From an uncultured Chloroflexota bacterium (GTDB lineage Bacteria; Chloroflexota; Dehalococcoidia; CAUJGQ01): 64,000 nucleotides of DNA. The stretch's first letter is position 1. Each line of letters opens with the position of its first letter. The stretch covers positions 1 to 64,000 of the forward strand of contig CALFMN010000102.1 in NCBI GenBank assembly GCA_937879875.1, given 5' to 3'. Shown here one piece after another: positions 47,046 to 55,031 of the stretch. The translations under genes and the position numbers were made by a program. The notes beneath the pieces were generated by a model. The model ran no database searches. It saw nothing but the letters and a program-made list of their open reading frames with translations, and was not told the DNA's origin.

Positions 47046-47638
47046 GGCTGGATCCTCCGCAGGATGGCTTGCAGGCGCGTGGCGTCGTCCGCGAGCAGCG
47101 GCGTGAGCGCCTTGCCCGAGTGCACGAGGAAGCCGCGGCGGTCGGGCTGCGCGGCGGCCGCCTGGCGCAGCGCGGAGGCGATCACGTCGTCGGCAAAGAC
47201 GCCGCCGGCGAGCAGCAGGCGCAGAAAGTCGAACGAGCGCATGAAGGCGGCGCATTCGTCGTCGGTGCAGCCGCGCACCCGAGCGAGCATCGGCGCCGGC
47301 GCGGACGGCAGGTATTGACAGACGTTGCCGGCGCGCTTATGGCCGACGACGACGGCGTCGAACGTCGTGGCAAGCAGCGCCGGCACGTGCGGATTCTCGT
47401 CGAGCACGCGCTGCAGGTCGTGCTCCGGCTCGCCGCGGGCGGTCACGCGCCGCGTCGGGTCGATGCCTTCGGTCAGCACGCCGCAGACGACCGCGAAGAC
47501 CGGCTCCTCCATGTCCTCGACCGCGACCAGCAGCCCCAGCGGCGGCGCGCCGTCGCGTGCAAAGCACTCGGCGCTGAAGCGATCGATCGAAGCGCGAATC
47601 ACGCGGCCGTAGCGGGTCGGCGGGGCAGATGCGGTCAT
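47042..47638 (-). CDS. HAS-barrel-like protein of the HerA-NurA operon (198 aa)
   Basis: The beginning YGRVIRASIDRFSAECFARDGAPPLGLLVAVEDMEEPVFAVVCGVLTEGIDPTRRV resembles the HAS barrel found at the N-terminus of HerA proteins. The rest, including HVPALLATTFDAVVVGHK and MRSFDFLRLLLAGG, is conserved-looking but unassigned. ATG 47638 has GAGGAA 8 nt upstream. It is coupled to herA by ATGA overlap, so it is probably a subunit or adaptor of the HerA complex. Function is inferred from context only. Confidence 0.75.
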   Translation of the reverse strand: MTASAPPTRYGRVIRASIDRFSAECFARDGAPPLGLLVAVEDMEEPVFAVVCGVLTEGIDPTRRVTARGEPEHDLQRVLDENPHVPALLATTFDAVVVGHKRAGNVCQYLPSAPAPMLARVRGCTDDECAAFMRSFDFLRLLLAGGVFADDVIASALRQAAAAQPDRRGFLVHSGKALTPLLADDATRLQAILRRIQP

Positions 47639-47678
47639 CTTCAATTCCTCTGCGGTCCCCACCGGCATTCGTGGCTCG

Positions 47679-48059
47679 TCATTCCTTCGGCCGCTTGAAG
47701 AAGAGCAGGCCGTTCCAGGGATTGCCGACCATCTCCCAGCCCTGCTCGCCCAGATCCGCGATCGCGGCGAGCACAGCGTCCGGCTCGGCGACGTTCTGGT
47801 CGCGGTCGCCGAAATCGGAGATCAGCTCCGGGCCGTCCTTCGTCAGCCAGACGCAGCGCGGGGACGCCGTTCTGAACGCGCCCGCGGTATCGCCGGCGAT
47901 GCCGGAGAGCAGCACGTACTCCCAGGCCAATGTCTCGCCGTCGTCGCCCTCGTCGTCCTCGTCGTAGTCGTCCATCTCAGGCTCCGGCTCGTTCTGCTGC
48001 TGCGGCTGGACCGCCCAACCGGACTGCCGCTCGCGCTCGGGATTGATGTCGCGTTTCAT
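47679..48059 (-). CDS. Small acidic protein with DUF4177-like C-terminus (126 aa)
   Basis: An acidic, Gln-rich N-terminal third (PEMDDYDEDDEGDDGE) precedes TLAWEYVLLSG...ADLGEQGWEMVGNPWNGLLFFKRP. The WEYVLL and LGEQGWEMVG...FFKRP pieces match small DUF4177-like proteins. ATG 48059 is preferred to the GTG at 48095, which lies inside the hairpin. It sits between nurA and the HAS-barrel-like gene on the same strand; role unknown. Confidence 0.7.
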   Translation of the reverse strand: MKRDINPERERQSGWAVQPQQQNEPEPEMDDYDEDDEGDDGETLAWEYVLLSGIAGDTAGAFRTASPRCVWLTKDGPELISDFGDRDQNVAEPDAVLAAIADLGEQGWEMVGNPWNGLLFFKRPKE

Positions 48060-48094
48060 ATGAACCGCCGTCTCTTCAGCGTGCGCCGGGGGCA

Positions 48095-48132
48095 CCTAAC
48101 CCTGACCTGGCTGAAGCCAGGTCAGGGTTAGG
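48095..48132. repeat. Perfect 18-bp inverted repeat with 2-nt centre
   Basis: CCTAACCCTGACCTGGCT, then GA, then its exact reverse complement. It lies in the 81-nt gap between the nurA stop and the next gene of the same operon. No T-run follows on the minus strand, so it is not a standard terminator. It could be an mRNA-stabilising or processing hairpin, or a protein-binding palindrome. Confidence 0.85.
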
Positions 48133-48140
48133 CCGCCGTT

Positions 48141-49391
48141 TCATATCGCCCGCACCCGCTTGCTCAGCGCTTTGGACGAGGTTAGCCAGGGGATGCCGTA
48201 CAGCTCGCATTCGCGCGCGATCAGCGCGGAGAAGGCCGCGCGGTCCGTCGTCGAGATCACCGCCTGCTCGTGCGCCTCCTGCAATGCGACCGGATAGTTC
48301 GCGCCGCTCTGCGCCTGGTGCACCAGCAGCGCGTGCAGCAGATCCAGACGCCCTTTCTCTTCCGCCATCCAGACCGGAAGTTCGACGCGGGCGATCTCGT
48401 CGCCGGCGCGCAGGTAGAAGAAGGCGATCTCGTGCCCGGCCTCTTCATACCACTTCTCCGCCGTCTGCGCGTGCGGCGACCGGTACGGCTTGAACACGGC
48501 GCTGCGCTGCCACGGCTCCAGCAGATGCCGCATCAGTTCCGCGTCGTGCGGCAGGCCCGCGGCGTCGCAGGGCCGTTCGCCCGTCTCGCGGCCGGGGCAC
48601 GAGGCGCAGACCACGCGCTCGCCCAGCGGGCAGGCCAGCAGCCGCAGGCTGTGGACGACGTTGCCGGCCCGCGTTTGGCTGACGTAGCCGCTGAACACGG
48701 CGCGCCCTGCCTCGACGAGCGCCTGCAAGCGATCGAGCGCCTGCAGCGTGCCGTGTTCGCCCGTCTTGAGCTGCTCCGCGATCGAGGGCGGCAGGTCGCG
48801 CTTGTCCAGGTTCCAGAGCGCGAGGTTGCCGTCCACCAACGCCAGCAGCGGCCGGTCGCTCGGACAGTAGTACTCAGCCAGCTCGGCCAGCTTTGCTAGC
48901 TCGCGCACGCCGCGCACCACACCCAGCACCGCGCCGAGGATCGCACTCTCGCGGCTGGGGTCCTGTGCGTCGCGCAGCACAATCTCGCCGCCGGTCGGCT
49001 GCACGTCGACGTCGGAATCGGGGATCGCGTCCGGGCCGTCGCCGTACTGGATCAGCATCCAGCCGAAGTTGAGCACGAAGCAGTCGACCGGCAGGTGTCG
49101 GTCCACGTCGATGCTGGACCCGTCCACGGCCAGCGCCGCGTAGGCCGCGGGCGGCTCCGGCGCGGGCACGCCGCGATCGAGCCGTCCGCCGTCCGGCGCG
49201 AACGGCAGCGCCAGCGTCCACGAGGTCTTTGCCGAAAGCATGCGCCGCTCGAACCACGCGGGATCGTCTGCCGCTCTGCGCAGCAGCGTCAATGCCTGCG
49301 CGAGCCGCGCTGCGCTCTGTCCGCGTTCCTCGCGGGCGCGCTCCACCAGCTCGGGCAGGCGGGCGGCGACTTTGACCAGATCCAGCGTCAA
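48141..49391 (-). CDS. nurA: NurA-domain 5'-3' nuclease
   Basis: Protein of 416 aa. The NurA catalytic acidic residues are visible: AALAVDGSSID (D90, D95) and PLLALVDGNLALW (D187), with a later YLRAGDEIARVELPVWM segment. Cys at 254, 262, 265 and 275 (CASC and a nearby pair) could bind a metal cluster or zinc. It should degrade DNA ends together with HerA. The TTG start at 49391 overlaps the selB TGA (TTGA), with GGAGGGGG about 7 nt upstream. Confidence 0.88.
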   Translation of the reverse strand: MTLDLVKVAARLPELVERAREERGQSAARLAQALTLLRRAADDPAWFERRMLSAKTSWTLALPFAPDGGRLDRGVPAPEPPAAYAALAVDGSSIDVDRHLPVDCFVLNFGWMLIQYGDGPDAIPDSDVDVQPTGGEIVLRDAQDPSRESAILGAVLGVVRGVRELAKLAELAEYYCPSDRPLLALVDGNLALWNLDKRDLPPSIAEQLKTGEHGTLQALDRLQALVEAGRAVFSGYVSQTRAGNVVHSLRLLACPLGERVVCASCPGRETGERPCDAAGLPHDAELMRHLLEPWQRSAVFKPYRSPHAQTAEKWYEEAGHEIAFFYLRAGDEIARVELPVWMAEEKGRLDLLHALLVHQAQSGANYPVALQEAHEQAVISTTDRAAFSALIARECELYGIPWLTSSKALSKRVRAI

Positions 49392-51271
49392 CGCACGACC
49401 CCCTCCGGGCTGCGCAGCACGCGCTCGTCGCCCACGCGACGGGTCACGCGCCGGTCGTCCAGATGCTCGAGCAGCGCCTGCGCGTAGCGGCGGCTGGTGC
49501 CGAACAAGTCGCGCACCTGCGCCAACGTGATCGTCGGTTGCTCCCGCAGGTGCGCGAGGATACGGTCCACCATCTGCCGATACGCCGCCGCGTCGAAGAC
49601 GATGCCCTCGGCCACGGGCACGACAGCGCCGCTCTCGGCCAGATAGGCGATCAGCTCGCGGTCCGGCAGGCGCTCCGGTGCGGGCGCGTAGGGATTCGCC
49701 CGCAAAGCGGCGAGGAAGCGATCGGCCTCCGCCTGCTGCGTCGCTGCGAGTGTGACCTGGTGATCGGCCGGCGCCACCGTGGCGCCGCGCTCACCAAGGT
49801 CGCCATGCGCCAGCCAGCGCTCCAGCAGGCTGCCAAACAGGCGCGGATTCAAGCCGAGGCGGCTCTTCAACTCCTCGCGCGGCATGCCGGCGCGCAGTGG
49901 ATGCTCTTTGAGGAAGGCGGTCACGGCAGCCAGCGCGCGGTCGGTGAGGCGCTGATAGCCCGCGAGGGTATACAGCGCCGTGTTCGGTCCTGGCATCTCG
50001 CCGCCGACGAGCACGGCGCGGCCCTCAGCCAGCAAAGTCGCCAGCGCGGCGCGCACGCCCTCGGCGCCGAGGCTGGTTTCGCGCACCAGCACGTCCAGCG
50101 TGGCCGGCTCCTGCCGCGCAAGCACCTCGGACAGGCTCTCTTCGGGTGTGCCGCGCTCCAGCGAGGCGAGCGAGGCGAGCGTGGCTTCGTGCCGGCGGCG
50201 ATGGCGGCGGGCGTGCACATCCACGATCGTGCCACCGCCCAGCGTCTCGTTCGGCGAACGCAGCACGAAACTGTCGCCCTTCGCCACGGCCACCGGCTCG
50301 AACAGGCGGACTTGCGCCCAGCCTTCGGCGCCCGCAGGCAGTTCGTCGGCATCGAGCAGCCGCACGCGGGCCGGAGCCTCGGCCGCGCCGGTGTGAAACG
50401 TCGTCTGCGCGTTATGGCGCAACGGATGGGTGGCATCGCCCGTCATACGCAGCCGCACATCCACCGCGCTGGTTGGCGAAAGCCAACCGGGCGTGGTCAG
50501 CACGAGGCCGCGGTGCAGATCGTCCGTGCCGACGTTGCCCAGGTTCACCGCCGTGCGGCTGCCGGGCTGTGAGCGCTCGACCTTGTGCTTGTGCGATTGC
50601 AGACCCCGTACGCGCGAGCGCAGGCTGCCTGGCTCGACCACGATCTCCTGCCCAGCGCGCAACACCCCATCGATCAACGTGCCCGTGACGACCGTGCCGA
50701 AGCCGGCGACGCTGAACACGCGGTCGATCGCCAGCCGCGGCCGGCCGATGTCGCGTTTCGGTTCCGTCTGCGCGAGCGCGGCTTCGAGGGCGGCGAGCAG
50801 CTCCGTCAGACCCTCGCGCGTGACGGCGGAGCAGGGGATCAGCGGCGCACCGGCCAGGCTGGTGCCCTCCAGCGTCTCCGCCACGTCGGCCTGGACGAGT
50901 TCGAGCCAGTCGGGCTCAACCAGATCGGCTTTGGTGACGGCAACGACGCCGGTCTTGATCTGCAGCAGATCGAGGATGGCGAGGTGCTCGCGCGTCTGCG
51001 GCATCACGCCTTCGTCCGCCGCGACGACGAGCAGCGCGATGTCGATGCCGCCGACGCCGGCCAGCATGTTCTTGATGAAGCGCTCGTGCCCCGGCACGTC
51101 GACGATGCTGACCTCTTCGCCGCCCGGCAGCTTGAGCCAGGCGAAGCCGAGGTCGATCGTCATGCCCCGCTCCTTCTCCTCGCGGAGCCGGTCGGGGTCG
51201 ATGCCGGTGAGCGCCTGCACGAGCGTCGATTTGCCGTGATCGACGTGGCCGGCGGTGCCGATGACATACAT
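49388..51271 (-). CDS. selB: Selenocysteine-specific elongation factor SelB
   Basis: Protein of 627 aa. The GTPase motifs are G1 GHVDHGKST (8-16), the switch EEKERGMTIDLGFA, G3 DVPGHE (58-63) and G4 TKAD (113-116). Domain 2 has DRVFSVAGFGTVVTGTL and the SelB-type QSHKHKVERSQPGSRTAVNL. Domains to about 380 are EF-Tu-like; the rest (about 400-627) is the winged-helix region that binds the SECIS, ending AQVRDLFGTSRRYAQALLEHLD. It brings Sec-tRNA to UGA codons next to a SECIS. It is first in an operon with nurA and herA, coupled to nurA by TTGA overlap. selA, selC and selD were not found in the window. Confidence 0.95.
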   Translation of the reverse strand: MYVIGTAGHVDHGKSTLVQALTGIDPDRLREEKERGMTIDLGFAWLKLPGGEEVSIVDVPGHERFIKNMLAGVGGIDIALLVVAADEGVMPQTREHLAILDLLQIKTGVVAVTKADLVEPDWLELVQADVAETLEGTSLAGAPLIPCSAVTREGLTELLAALEAALAQTEPKRDIGRPRLAIDRVFSVAGFGTVVTGTLIDGVLRAGQEIVVEPGSLRSRVRGLQSHKHKVERSQPGSRTAVNLGNVGTDDLHRGLVLTTPGWLSPTSAVDVRLRMTGDATHPLRHNAQTTFHTGAAEAPARVRLLDADELPAGAEGWAQVRLFEPVAVAKGDSFVLRSPNETLGGGTIVDVHARRHRRRHEATLASLASLERGTPEESLSEVLARQEPATLDVLVRETSLGAEGVRAALATLLAEGRAVLVGGEMPGPNTALYTLAGYQRLTDRALAAVTAFLKEHPLRAGMPREELKSRLGLNPRLFGSLLERWLAHGDLGERGATVAPADHQVTLAATQQAEADRFLAALRANPYAPAPERLPDRELIAYLAESGAVVPVAEGIVFDAAAYRQMVDRILAHLREQPTITLAQVRDLFGTSRRYAQALLEHLDDRRVTRRVGDERVLRSPEGVVR

Positions 51272-51396
51272 GGTGGCACGAGGATAGCACGCCGCACGGG
51301 TTCCGGCCGGAGCGACGCGACGTAACGGCGTGACGGGGTGAATGGGGAGTGGAGAGTGGTGAGCGGTGCGTGATCCGCTCGCCCTCGCACGATGGT

Positions 51397-51448
51397 GTAG
51401 GGGCGCATGGCGTGCGCCCTTCGCGCCGTCAGGCGCGACCAGCGGCGC
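51397..51448 (+). repeat. Intergenic repeat family 2, copy 2
   Basis: GTAGGGGCGC, then GCGCCCTTCGCGCC-GT-CAGGCGCGACCAGCGGCGC. It matches the inverted copy at 24718-24800 with one mismatch in the second block and a shorter middle. It lies in the gap between selB and the next rightward gene, with no coding content. Confidence 0.6.
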
Positions 51449-51551
51449 GCCGTGTGAGCGAACCCACCGCCGTCGATCAGCCGGATGACCCGCCCGAAAC
51501 CAGCCGGCGCCGCATACCATGAATGCGGAGGCTGTCCAGGAGGTTGATGCC

Positions 51552-51716
51552 ATGACCGACGAGCGGCCCGACGAAACGCGCCAGGAGCGCCGCGAGCAGC
51601 GCGCCCGCAAGCAGCGCGAAATGCAGAAGCATGGCGCCAACCTTGCGCAAATCTACCGCGACGCGGTGCTGAAGCGGGCGAACGCGCCCAAACGGCGGCG
51701 TCAACATCGCGTCTGA
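51552..51716 (+). CDS. Small basic hypothetical protein (54 aa)
   Basis: Highly charged: TDERPDETRQERREQRARKQREMQKHGANLAQIYRDAVLKRANAPKRRR. Probably one long helix that may bind nucleic acid. ATG 51552 has AGGAGG about 8 nt upstream. Family not recognised. Confidence 0.55.
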   Translation: MTDERPDETRQERREQRARKQREMQKHGANLAQIYRDAVLKRANAPKRRRQHRV

Positions 51717-51789
51717 CGCCGTTGTTCGTAGTTGACCGCGGTGTTACTATGGCGCACGCGCTTGAGCAACTTCGCAGCGAGGAAGCCAG

Positions 51790-52002
51790 ATGGCGACACC
51801 GTTCGAGAACTACCTCGACCTGGTCGAGGCCGCCCGCGTGCTGGCCATCCACCCGCAGAGCCTGCGCCGCCTGATCAAGCAGGGCAAGGTGCCCGCGGTG
51901 CTCTTCGCCGGCAAGTATCTGATCGAGCGCGACAAGATCGAGATGTTCAAGTCCAACTACGATCCGCGCCCCGGCCGCAAGCCGATCCGCCGCCTGCTGT
52001 AA
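51790..52002 (+). CDS. Small excisionase-type HTH protein (70 aa)
   Basis: FENYLDLVEAARVLAIHPQSLRRLIKQGKVPAVLFAGKYLIERDKIEMF is an HTH_17 domain taking most of the protein, with a basic tail (RPGRKPIRRLL). Single-domain proteins of this kind are excisionases or small regulators. No integrase or attachment site is near, so a regulator role is more likely. GAGGAAG precedes ATG 51790. Confidence 0.72.
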   Translation: MATPFENYLDLVEAARVLAIHPQSLRRLIKQGKVPAVLFAGKYLIERDKIEMFKSNYDPRPGRKPIRRLL

Positions 52003-52068
52003 CTCGCTCACGCCCGCGCGCTGCCGGGACAGCGGCGCTCTCCGCGGGCGGCACCTGCGATCGCCCCG

Positions 52069-52275
52069 CTAGCGCAGCGCCCTGATGACCAGCACCAGCA
52101 GCAGCGTTGCCAGCCCCGCCGTCAGCCCGAGGAAGATGCCGAGCAGTGAGCCAACGCTCACCGCGCCGCGCATCGAGCCGCTGTATGGCCCGCGCCCCAG
52201 CGTGCGACGGTAGGTGATGAGTCCGCCGACGATCACGATCGCGAGCAGCACGGCGACCGCAACCACGCCCGTCAT
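52069..52275 (-). CDS. Small membrane protein (68 aa)
   Basis: Two hydrophobic segments: VVAVAVLLAIVIVGGLITY and SLLGIFLGLTAGLATLLLVLVI, linked by a basic loop. Its ATG overlaps the stop of the upstream lipoprotein gene (TGATG), so it is coupled to it. Function unknown. Confidence 0.65.
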   Translation of the reverse strand: MTGVVAVAVLLAIVIVGGLITYRRTLGRGPYSGSMRGAVSVGSLLGIFLGLTAGLATLLLVLVIRALR

Positions 52276-53039
52276 CAGCGCGGCGCCTTGATCGCGATGT
52301 CGCTCCCGTTCGGGTCGCGCACATCCAGCGTGAGCTGGAACGCCGTGCCGTCGGCGGCATCGCTGCTCTGCACGGAGATGCGCAGGGGATAGCGGTTGCC
52401 GCCAGCGGTCCAGACATCAAGCGCGGTGGAAGATTGCTGACCGTTGCCGCCTTCGCGCCCCTGGCCGAAGAGACCGGGCGTGCGCGCCAGCTCGCCCGGC
52501 GGGAAGCGGTAGTGTTCCGCCTGCACGCCGTCCACGGTCTCGGCAACGGGTGATTTGCCCGTGGTGCTGACGGTAGCGAGCGTTTGCTGACAGAGCGTCT
52601 GCGGGTCGAGGCTGCTGAGCGCGGCCACAAACGGGCCGGCGTTGTTGTTCGCGGTTTCCCAGGCGCCCGCGCCGACGCGCTGATACTGGGTGTTGCCGAT
52701 GCGAAGCGTTTCGACATCCTGGCTGGCGCCCTGAGGGAAGCTGACGTGCAGCTGCGTCGAGGCCGGCGCCCGGTGGGCGCCGTCGAAGCGCACATCCCGC
52801 AAGAGATTGGCCAATGATCCAAGCTCACTGCGCGTCTGGCCCTGGCCGGCGTCAAACTTCAGCTCGCCGCTGAAGCGGTAGGCGCGCAGGCCGCCCAGGC
52901 AGGGCAGACTGCCGGCCGGCGCCGGCGTTCCGCCCGGCTCGTTGCGGCGCGTCTGCGGATTGACGGCGCAGCCGACGATCGCCACGGCCGTCGCCAGCGC
53001 CGCGCCGGCGAACGCTCTCCCGATCCCCGACCACCGCAT
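52275..53039 (-). CDS. Lipoprotein, LppX/LprG-like (254 aa)
   Basis: The N-terminus MRWSGIGRAFAGAALATAVAIVGC carries a lipobox (C24). The mature part YRFSGELKFD...SFPQGASQDVETLRIGNTQYQRVGAGAWE and PLRISVQSSDAADGTAFQLTLDVRDPN resembles LppX/LprG/LolA-like beta-barrel lipoproteins that carry lipids across the cell envelope; the match is by pattern only. ATG 53039 has GGAGGAGG 5 nt upstream. It is coupled to the small membrane protein downstream. Confidence 0.75.
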   Translation of the reverse strand: MRWSGIGRAFAGAALATAVAIVGCAVNPQTRRNEPGGTPAPAGSLPCLGGLRAYRFSGELKFDAGQGQTRSELGSLANLLRDVRFDGAHRAPASTQLHVSFPQGASQDVETLRIGNTQYQRVGAGAWETANNNAGPFVAALSSLDPQTLCQQTLATVSTTGKSPVAETVDGVQAEHYRFPPGELARTPGLFGQGREGGNGQQSSTALDVWTAGGNRYPLRISVQSSDAADGTAFQLTLDVRDPNGSDIAIKAPR

Positions 53040-53248
53040 CGTGCCTCCTCCGCCCGGCGCTCCTCGCGGGCTGATCGTAGCATCGGCGTCCCGACTGTCG
53101 CCAGCGACGGCCTGCGTGCGCCGGGCGTCGCCGCGCATGGTGGCATCGCGCGTCGTCCGCCGCGCGCGGTAGAATGGCAGGAAGCATCGCGATGCATGGG
53201 CCGGCGTGCAGGCGCCGAGACCCCGTTCGCCCGGCCCGAGCTAACGCT

Positions 53249-54082
53249 ATGTCTGTGGTTATCTCGCTTGCGGCCAGCGTCATTACCTTCGCTTTTGCCG
53301 GCGCCGTGCTCTGGCAGTACCGGCGCAAGCGGCGCATGCACCAGTTTGTCTGGGCAATCGCGCTGCTGTGCTACGGCGCCGCCACCAGCGCCCAGTTCGT
53401 GGCGGAAGCCCGTGGCTGGAGCACGGGGGCGTTCCGCATCTGGTATCTCTCCGGCGGCCTGCTCACGGCGGCCTATCTCGGCCAGGGCACGGCGTTTCTG
53501 CTGCTGCCGCGGCGCGCCGGGCGCGTGATTTTCGCCCTGCTGCTGCTCGTTTCGATCGTGGCCACGGTGCGCATCTTCACGGTGCCGTTGCGGCTGAGCC
53601 AGATCCTGCCGCCGGCCGGCAAAGTGACGCCGCAGGCGACCAGTCTGCCCGCGGACTTGCGGGCCTACGCGGTGGTGCTGAATATCTACGGCACGCTGCT
53701 GCTGGTCGGCGGCGCGGTCTGGAGTGCGATCGTCTACCTGGATTCGCGGCTGGACCGGCGCCGGCGCGCCGGCCATCGCGTCGTGTCGAACCTGTTGATC
53801 GCGGGCGGCGCGATGGTGATCGCCAGCGCTGGCTCGTTCGAGGCGCTTGGTCATGGTGAATTTCTCTATGCCGGCGAGATTCTCGGCATCGGCATCATCT
53901 TCGCCGGCTTTCTGCGCAGCGGCGGTCGGCCTCGGCCGGCTGCCGTGGAGCAGCGCACCGAAGAAACCCGCCCACCGCAGCCGCCCGCCATCCAGGCTGA
54001 CGACGCAGTTGCAGCTTCCATTGCAGCGCCCGCCCGCCCGCTGCGCCGCATCAGCGAGCGCTCGGCGGCGGGCCGCCACTGA
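53249..54082 (+). CDS. Multi-pass membrane protein with about seven helices (277 aa)
   Basis: Hydrophobic segments are VVISLAASVITFAFAGAVLW, FVWAIALLCYGAATSAQFVAEA, WYLSGGLLTAAYLGQGTAFLLL, VIFALLLLVSIVATVRIF, AVVLNIYGTLLLVGGAVWSAIV, VVSNLLIAGGAMVIASAGSFEAL and YAGEILGIGIIFAGFL. A Pro/Arg/Ala-rich cytoplasmic tail follows. The arrangement resembles a 7TM sensor-type module without an output domain. Function unknown. ATG 53249 is chosen at the first helix; no strong ribosome site is seen. Confidence 0.72.
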   Translation: MSVVISLAASVITFAFAGAVLWQYRRKRRMHQFVWAIALLCYGAATSAQFVAEARGWSTGAFRIWYLSGGLLTAAYLGQGTAFLLLPRRAGRVIFALLLLVSIVATVRIFTVPLRLSQILPPAGKVTPQATSLPADLRAYAVVLNIYGTLLLVGGAVWSAIVYLDSRLDRRRRAGHRVVSNLLIAGGAMVIASAGSFEALGHGEFLYAGEILGIGIIFAGFLRSGGRPRPAAVEQRTEETRPPQPPAIQADDAVAASIAAPARPLRRISERSAAGRH

Positions 54083-54106
54083 GTCCAGCCGCCGCCCGAC
54101 GACAGG

Positions 54107-54946
54107 TTACGGCCGTTCCATCTCCCAGCCGGCCGGCTCCGGCCAGTTGTGCAGCATCTGTCCGCCGTCCGCGACGACGACAGCGCCGTTGATGAAGCGC
54201 GCCGCGGGCGAGCAGAGAAAGGCGCACAGCTCGGCGACCTCCGCGGGCGATGCGTAGCGGTGTGCAGGCACCGACGCGAGGTTGGCGGCCTCCGAGGCGT
54301 CATCGAAGCCGGCCTGCGCCAACTCCTTCTCGTGCAGCGCCGTCGTATCCACATTGCCGGGCGCCAGCGCGTTGACGGTGACACTATGCCGGCCCCAGTA
54401 GTTCGCCAGCGTGCGTGTCAGGTTGACCACGCCTGCGCGTGCCGCGCCCGAGTGGGCGAAGAAGTAGGCGCCGCGCTCCAGTGAGTAGACGTGCACCACG
54501 TTGACGATCGCGCCGAAGTTTTGGGCCACCATGCGCGGACCGATGCGGCTGCACATATTCCAGGTGCCATTGAGGTTTAGATCGATGACCGAACGCCAGC
54601 CGCGGTCGGAGATCTCGGAGGGCCGCGCCGGGAACTGGCCGCCGGCGTTGTTGATCAGGCAGTCGATGCGGCCATAGCGCTGTAGCGTTCCCTCGGCCAG
54701 CGCCTCGACCTGCGCCACGTCGCGGATGTCCGTCGCCTGTGCCGCGCAGATGCCGCCGGCGGTCTCGATCTGCTGCCGCGTTTCACTCAGTGTTTCAATG
54801 TGCCGGCCCGCGACCACGACGCTGGCGCCCAGTGCGCCGAAGCGCAGGGCAATCACCCGGCCGATGCCGCTGCCGCCGCCCGTGACGATGACGACGCGGC
54901 CGGCAAACAGGTTCGAACGCAGGACTTCCACCGTTTCTCCGCCCAT
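54107..54946 (-). CDS. Short-chain dehydrogenase/reductase, 2,4-dienoyl-CoA reductase-like
   Basis: Protein of 279 aa. The nucleotide-binding motif VIVTGGGSGIGRVIALRFGALG and the NNAGG segment are present. The region that normally holds YxxxK reads FFAHSGAARAGVVNLTRTLANYWG, so both Tyr and Lys are missing. This is like peroxisomal dienoyl-CoA reductases, which have HAGAAKA in this place and use other residues. The C-terminal VNALAPGNVDTTA and FINGAVVVADGG are normal. It is likely an enoyl- or dienoyl-CoA reductase acting with NADPH. ATG 54946 has GGGAGAG upstream. Confidence 0.85.
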   Translation of the reverse strand: MGGETVEVLRSNLFAGRVVIVTGGGSGIGRVIALRFGALGASVVVAGRHIETLSETRQQIETAGGICAAQATDIRDVAQVEALAEGTLQRYGRIDCLINNAGGQFPARPSEISDRGWRSVIDLNLNGTWNMCSRIGPRMVAQNFGAIVNVVHVYSLERGAYFFAHSGAARAGVVNLTRTLANYWGRHSVTVNALAPGNVDTTALHEKELAQAGFDDASEAANLASVPAHRYASPAEVAELCAFLCSPAARFINGAVVVADGGQMLHNWPEPAGWEMERP

Positions 54947-55031
54947 GCTCGCTCTCCCCGGGCGCTGCCGGCGCTGCCGCGACTCAGCTTGGCACGCTGC
55001 GGGCGGTTGCCGGCGTGCGGGCAATGACCGG

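Noticed and set aside
51272..51551. Search for a selC (tRNA-Sec) gene next to selB
   Set aside because: No T-arm-like GGTTCGA sequence or 90-100-nt cloverleaf with long variable arm is visible; the gap holds repeat family 2 instead.
51790..52002. Excisionase-type protein as sign of a prophage or integrated element
   Set aside because: No integrase, attachment-site repeat or phage gene nearby; HTH_17 proteins are often simple regulators.
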